DNA from: Mogibacterium sp.
Lineage (GTDB): Bacteria; Bacillota; Clostridia; Peptostreptococcales; Anaerovoracaceae
Assembly (NCBI GenBank): GCA_021442505.1
Contig: JABUTC010000013.1
Coordinates: forward strand, 1 to 8,075
Reading direction: 5' to 3'
Length of the DNA: 8,075 nucleotides
The translations under genes and the position numbers were made by a program. Positions 5,402 to 8,075 of this stretch are shown one piece after another (position 1 is the first letter of the stretch; every line of letters starts with the position of its first letter). The notes under the pieces are model-generated. The model searched no databases. It saw only the letters and a program-made list of their open reading frames with translations, and was not told the origin of the DNA.

Positions 5402-5520
5402 GCATAACAAGGGGAGTAACTTCCACGATTTAATCGCGTTTTGCGAAGTCGTCATCACAACCCGACAGGCTGAGATAAGCCCCGGGTTCGGCTCGCAAGT
5501 AATTGGTGAGACTTTGTTGC
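5402..5520 (+). promoter_or_regulatory. yybP-ykoY-type manganese riboswitch aptamer
   Basis: The RNA carries the conserved signatures of the yybP-ykoY (Mn2+-sensing) family: AAGGGGAGTAA in the first loop (GGGGAGTA at 5411-5418), CGTCATC near 5450-5456, CTGAGATAAG in the second loop and GTGAGAC near 5496-5502. Helices visible by eye: a closing stem GCA-ACAA (5402-5409 with a two-base bulge) with TTGTTGC (5514-5520); AACTTC with GAAGT (5418-5423 / 5445-5449) enclosing small hairpins; and AACCCG (5459-5464) with CGGGTT (5483-5488), capped by GGCT[GAGATA]AGCC. Characterised members bind Mn2+ between the two conserved loops and switch metal exporter genes on. No covariance search was run. Confidence 0.88.
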
Positions 5521-5557
5521 ATTCTATTGTAGTGCAACACGGGCTCATTTTTATTTT
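5496..5557 (+). terminator. Riboswitch expression-platform terminator
   Basis: A two-tier hairpin ends in TTTTTATTTT (5548-5557). The lower stem is GTGAG (5496-5500) with CTCAT (5544-5548), the upper stem GTTGCATT (5516-5523) with AGTGCAAC (5531-5538), 8 bp with one G-U. Its 5' half uses the conserved GTGAGAC of the aptamer and the 3' strand of the closing stem, so aptamer and terminator cannot form together. That is the arrangement of an ON switch: bound metal holds the aptamer and lets transcription proceed. Confidence 0.7.
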
Positions 5558-5596
5558 GCAGACGTGTTGTGGAAACTCACTTGTATGGAGGTAAAT

Positions 5597-6559
5597 ATGC
5601 ATATAGCTATTGAACTTGTTTTACTGGTAATCGGCTTCGTTATGCTGATCAAAGGCGCCGACTGGTTCGTAGACGGTGCCAGCGCACTTGCCAGCAAATT
5701 CGGCATTTCACACCTTGTAATCGGACTGACTATCGTCGCGATGGGAACGAGCGCACCTGAAGCCGCAGTCAGTATCACAGCTGCACTCAGTGGAAACGCA
5801 GACATCTCGGTCGGCAATGTAGTGGGAAGCAACATCCTGAACATCCTGATCATCTTAGGTCTCACGGCAATGATTATTCCTATTCCTTTTGACAAGGCGT
5901 CCGTACGAATCGGAATTCCTTTCATGACAGGAATCACAGTGCTTTTCCTGATACTCGGATTGGACGGAGTCATCGGTCGCTTTGATGCTTTCCTTCTTCT
6001 CTGCGTATTCGGAATCTACCTTGGCTACCTTTTCTGGGAGACCAAGAAACATCGCGATGAGCTTGCCGATGATGACTCGGAGATACCGGTCATGTCGCTG
6101 GGCAAAGCTGCCTTTTTCATCGTCCTGGGTCTTGTCCTCATAGTTTGGGGAAGCGACATCACTGTCGATGCGGCATCTGACATTGCTACCACTCTCGGAA
6201 TGAGCAAGCGTTTCATCGGACTTACTATAGTAGCTCTTGGAACCTCGCTTCCTGAACTCGTAACATCCGTAGTCGCAGCCCGTAAAGGCAACGCCTCGAT
6301 GGCAGTCGGAAACATCATCGGAAGCAACATTTTCAATATCCTGTTTGTAATAGGTCTTTCAGGCATTATTGTTCCGATTCACTTTGCGACAGCTTTCCAG
6401 AAGGACTCGCTTTTCGCAATTCTGGCCTGCATCATCCTGTTCATATGCTCGGCAGGAGACCACAAACTTAATCGTAAAGAAGGTGCAGTTCTGTTGATAA
6501 CATACGCAGCATACTTTATGTTCATAACGGGCAACCTGAACATCCCGGGACTGTTTTAA
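5597..6559 (+). CDS. CaCA-family Na+(or H+)/Ca2+ exchanger, YrbG type
   Basis: 320-residue cation antiporter of the calcium/cation antiporter superfamily, with about ten membrane spans in two inverted halves. Both signature alpha repeats are intact: GTSAPE (50-55) with [10 protein letters not shown] (73-82), and GTSLPE (215-220) with [10 protein letters not shown] (238-247); the Glu and Asn residues of these motifs line the ion site in known exchangers. A charged loop (about 148-166) separates the halves. It normally exports Ca2+ in exchange for Na+ or H+, but the Mn2+-type riboswitch in its leader suggests Mn2+ export here. ATG 5597 follows GGAGG (5587-5591) with a 5-nt spacer; in-frame starts at 5564 (GTG) and 5585 (ATG) lie at or before the ribosome site. 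It is monocistronic, ended by the terminator at 6572. Confidence 0.93.
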   Translation: MHIAIELVLLVIGFVMLIKGADWFVDGASALASKFGISHLVIGLTIVAMGTSAPEAAVSITAALSGNADISVGNVVGSNILNILIILGLTAMIIPIPFDKASVRIGIPFMTGITVLFLILGLDGVIGRFDAFLLLCVFGIYLGYLFWETKKHRDELADDDSEIPVMSLGKAAFFIVLGLVLIVWGSDITVDAASDIATTLGMSKRFIGLTIVALGTSLPELVTSVVAARKGNASMAVGNIIGSNIFNILFVIGLSGIIVPIHFATAFQKDSLFAILACIILFICSAGDHKLNRKEGAVLLITYAAYFMFITGNLNIPGLF

Positions 6560-6571
6560 CTTCAACCATGT

Positions 6572-6608
6572 AAAAAGCTCTCAGTTTATCTGAGAGCTTT
6601 ATTTTTTT
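6572..6608. terminator. Bidirectional intrinsic terminator
   Basis: AAAGCTCTCAG (6574-6584) pairs perfectly with CTGAGAGCTTT (6590-6600) around TTTAT. The plus strand continues ATTTTTTT, ending the exchanger message. The minus strand runs out of the same stem into TTTTTA, and lies 24 nt after the acyltransferase stop codon, so it can end that message too. Confidence 0.9.
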
Positions 6609-6631
6609 CTGTCATTAACAGCACTGCGCCG

Positions 6632-7696
6632 CTATGCCTTCTTTTTCTTCTGTTTTGGAATCAGCTTGTCCACAAGCTTAGCCAGCGGCATCATTCCGAA
6701 GAAAAGAATGACACTCAGTATAAATACTGACGGCTCCTTGTGCGTTCCAAACCACGGAATGTAGTACCAGAAAAGCTTCATAATCGGAACCTGGAATGCG
6801 ATGTAAGGCAGAGTATTAACTCCGACAAACTCAACCGGCTTCATAATCTTGATGAACTTCTCCGACTTGCTCAGTATCATAAAAATGAACATTATCGCAA
6901 TGCATGTTATGAACGCCGACAGGTAATACAGCAGGAGATTGTGGTAACGGTTGTGAATCATGCTGCACGATCCGTTGAATCTGCTGATAAAAAATCCTGC
7001 AACCAGCATAACCGCACACAGCGGCCAAACCCAGCCTTTAATCCTGTCTATAAAGCCCTGGATTTTATCGATAAATACCATGAACCAGTATCCACCCAGG
7101 TAAAAAACAGATGCCACTATGCCCACGCGCCAGTGCCATGGCCCGCCTGTTCCCTTCGTCTGTCCGAGAGCCCAGAATCCTATCATGAATACGATGATTC
7201 CGATTGTCATTCCCTTATCTGAACGGCAGATCTTCTGCATAAGGAATACGAAAACCGTAGTCACGAAAAGCGCAGGTATGAACCATGTCGTGTTTGATGC
7301 CATCTTCAGGTGGCAGTCAGCGTTCGAATAGAGGACACCTTTTATCAGGTCCAGCCACGACTGCATATTGCACTCACCGATTCTCTCAAGCCACTCTCTC
7401 AGCGGCGACACATAAAGATTCAGCAGGAAGTACGGAATCATCAGCGCAAAGAACTTGTTCCAGATGAAAGTCTTCGTATCCTTGACCTTATTGAATTTGA
7501 AAGTCATGCCGGAAATGATGAAGAACATCGGCATGTGAAATGAGTAGATGTAAATCTGCATCGGCGGAAACCTTGTAATGTGTCCGTAGATAACGATGAA
7601 CATCATAAAACCTCTCAGGATATCTATCCAGAGAACTCTGGTTTTCTTCTTCGGCGCTTCAGGCTGCACCGGCTGTATCAACTTAGCGTCTTCCAA
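6632..7696 (-). CDS. Membrane acyltransferase (acyltransferase 3 family)
   Basis: 354-residue integral membrane protein of the acyltransferase-3 family, which O-acylates cell-surface sugars, peptidoglycan or lipids using a cytoplasmic acyl donor; the acceptor here is unknown. The family signature is at the N-terminus: RVLWIDILRGFMMFIVIYGH (20-39, with the key His39), then FHMPMFFIISGM (53-64). About ten hydrophobic spans follow to the C-terminus, which ends in a basic tail KLIPKQKKKKA. The start is TTG (7694-7696), preceded by AGGGAG with a 6-nt spacer; the first in-frame ATG would be at residue 31, inside the first span, so TTG is well supported. It starts 23 nt after the rhodanese stop codon, so the two are likely one transcript, although a functional tie is not obvious. 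Confidence 0.88.
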   Translation of the reverse strand: MEDAKLIQPVQPEAPKKKTRVLWIDILRGFMMFIVIYGHITRFPPMQIYIYSFHMPMFFIISGMTFKFNKVKDTKTFIWNKFFALMIPYFLLNLYVSPLREWLERIGECNMQSWLDLIKGVLYSNADCHLKMASNTTWFIPALFVTTVFVFLMQKICRSDKGMTIGIIVFMIGFWALGQTKGTGGPWHWRVGIVASVFYLGGYWFMVFIDKIQGFIDRIKGWVWPLCAVMLVAGFFISRFNGSCSMIHNRYHNLLLYYLSAFITCIAIMFIFMILSKSEKFIKIMKPVEFVGVNTLPYIAFQVPIMKLFWYYIPWFGTHKEPSVFILSVILFFGMMPLAKLVDKLIPKQKKKKA

Positions 7697-7719
7697 AAAT
7701 CTCTCCCTCTATACCTCTT

Positions 7720-8075
7720 CTATACCACTTCGTATTTCCAAGTCATTATTCCGCCAAAATCACGAATGTCCGTGTATCCCATATTGGCGAGTTTCTTGCA
7801 GGCAGCCTTGCTGCGAGCACCGCTTCTGCAATAAACAAGAATTGTCTGATTCTTATCCTTCAGCGCTGCAGGCTCCTTGTCTGCAATCGTCTCATTAGGA
7901 ACGCAGATTGCGCCCGGAATATGTCCTGCATCATACTCTGATTTAGTTCTGACATCAAGAACAACGCCGGCAAAATCATCGCTGTTCATGAGTTTCCATG
8001 CATCTTCCTGCGAAATCTTCTGGAATGAAGCCCCGTCTTTCGAGCCCTTGCCGCCCAGCAACAGAAAAGCCACTA
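7720..8075 (-). CDS. Rhodanese-domain protein, N-terminus cut by window edge
   Basis: Single rhodanese (sulfurtransferase-like) domain, with 117 codons visible and the beginning beyond the right edge. The domain reads LDVRTKSEYDAGHIPGAICVPN (visible residues 39-60) and the active-site loop YCRSGARSK, with the catalytic cysteine at visible residue 82. It ends GGIMTWKYEVV, as usual for PspE/GlpE-size domains. The first visible residues AFLLLGG are hydrophobic and followed by a Gly/Lys linker, suggesting the end of a signal or membrane anchor that places the domain outside the membrane. A GTG at 8073 lies inside this hydrophobic run, so I do not take it as the start. Such proteins move sulfane sulfur; the acceptor is unknown. 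It is the upstream gene of the acyltransferase pair. Confidence 0.88.
   Translation of the reverse strand, partial: VAFLLLGGKGSKDGASFQKISQEDAWKLMNSDDFAGVVLDVRTKSEYDAGHIPGAICVPNETIADKEPAALKDKNQTILVYCRSGARSKAACKKLANMGYTDIRDFGGIMTWKYEVV

Noticed and set aside
5535..5569. Hairpin CAACACG/CGTGTTG as an antiterminator in the exchanger leader
   Set aside because: Its 3' arm lies after the terminator U-tract, so it would be made too late to affect termination, and it does not cover the ribosome site.

Overview
The window looks like chromosomal DNA of a low- to mid-GC Gram-positive anaerobe, probably a member of the Clostridia. This is inference from several signs: strong purine-rich Shine-Dalgarno sites (AAAGGAG, GGAGG), near-consensus sigma-A promoters with 16-17 base spacers, a tRNA gene that encodes its CCA, a CmpB-type 'ABC-transporter type IV' membrane protein of a kind common in Bacillota, a lipoprotein solute-binding protein, and an aldo/keto reductase carrying ferredoxin-like iron-sulfur motifs. 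Nothing points to a phage, transposon or CRISPR locus. The content is ordinary metabolism and transport, but the control regions are unusually rich.

Left part (1-2238, minus strand): a methionine ABC importer operon, metN-metI-metQ. MetQ is cut by the window edge. Its control region is the most interesting part of the window. A consensus promoter (2210-2238) drives a leader of about 230 nt. The leader encodes a 21-residue peptide with nine methionines (2100-2165), behind a strong ribosome binding site. It then has a 9-bp Rho-independent terminator with a U-tract (2002-2030), and then metN starting at a GTG. This layout is that of a ribosome-mediated transcription attenuator that senses charged Met-tRNA. 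I see no S-box or T-box there, which are the usual devices for methionine genes in Bacillota.

Middle (2291-5318): a CmpB-family membrane protein with a repetitive Lys/Glu coiled-coil tail (minus); a tRNA-Arg(CCG) gene (plus) followed within 33 nt by an iron-sulfur aldo/keto reductase gene; and a convergent EamA/DMT permease gene (minus). The permease's terminator lies inside the last codons of the reductase gene.

Right part (5348-8075): the DMT gene and a CaCA-family cation/Ca2+ exchanger gene diverge from promoters whose -35 boxes overlap. The exchanger message begins with a yybP-ykoY-type (Mn2+) riboswitch and a terminator that overlaps the 3' side of the aptamer, which fits an ON switch for cation export. 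A perfect 11-bp bidirectional terminator separates the exchanger from a convergent pair on the minus strand: a rhodanese-domain protein (cut by the window edge) followed by a membrane acyltransferase with a TTG start.
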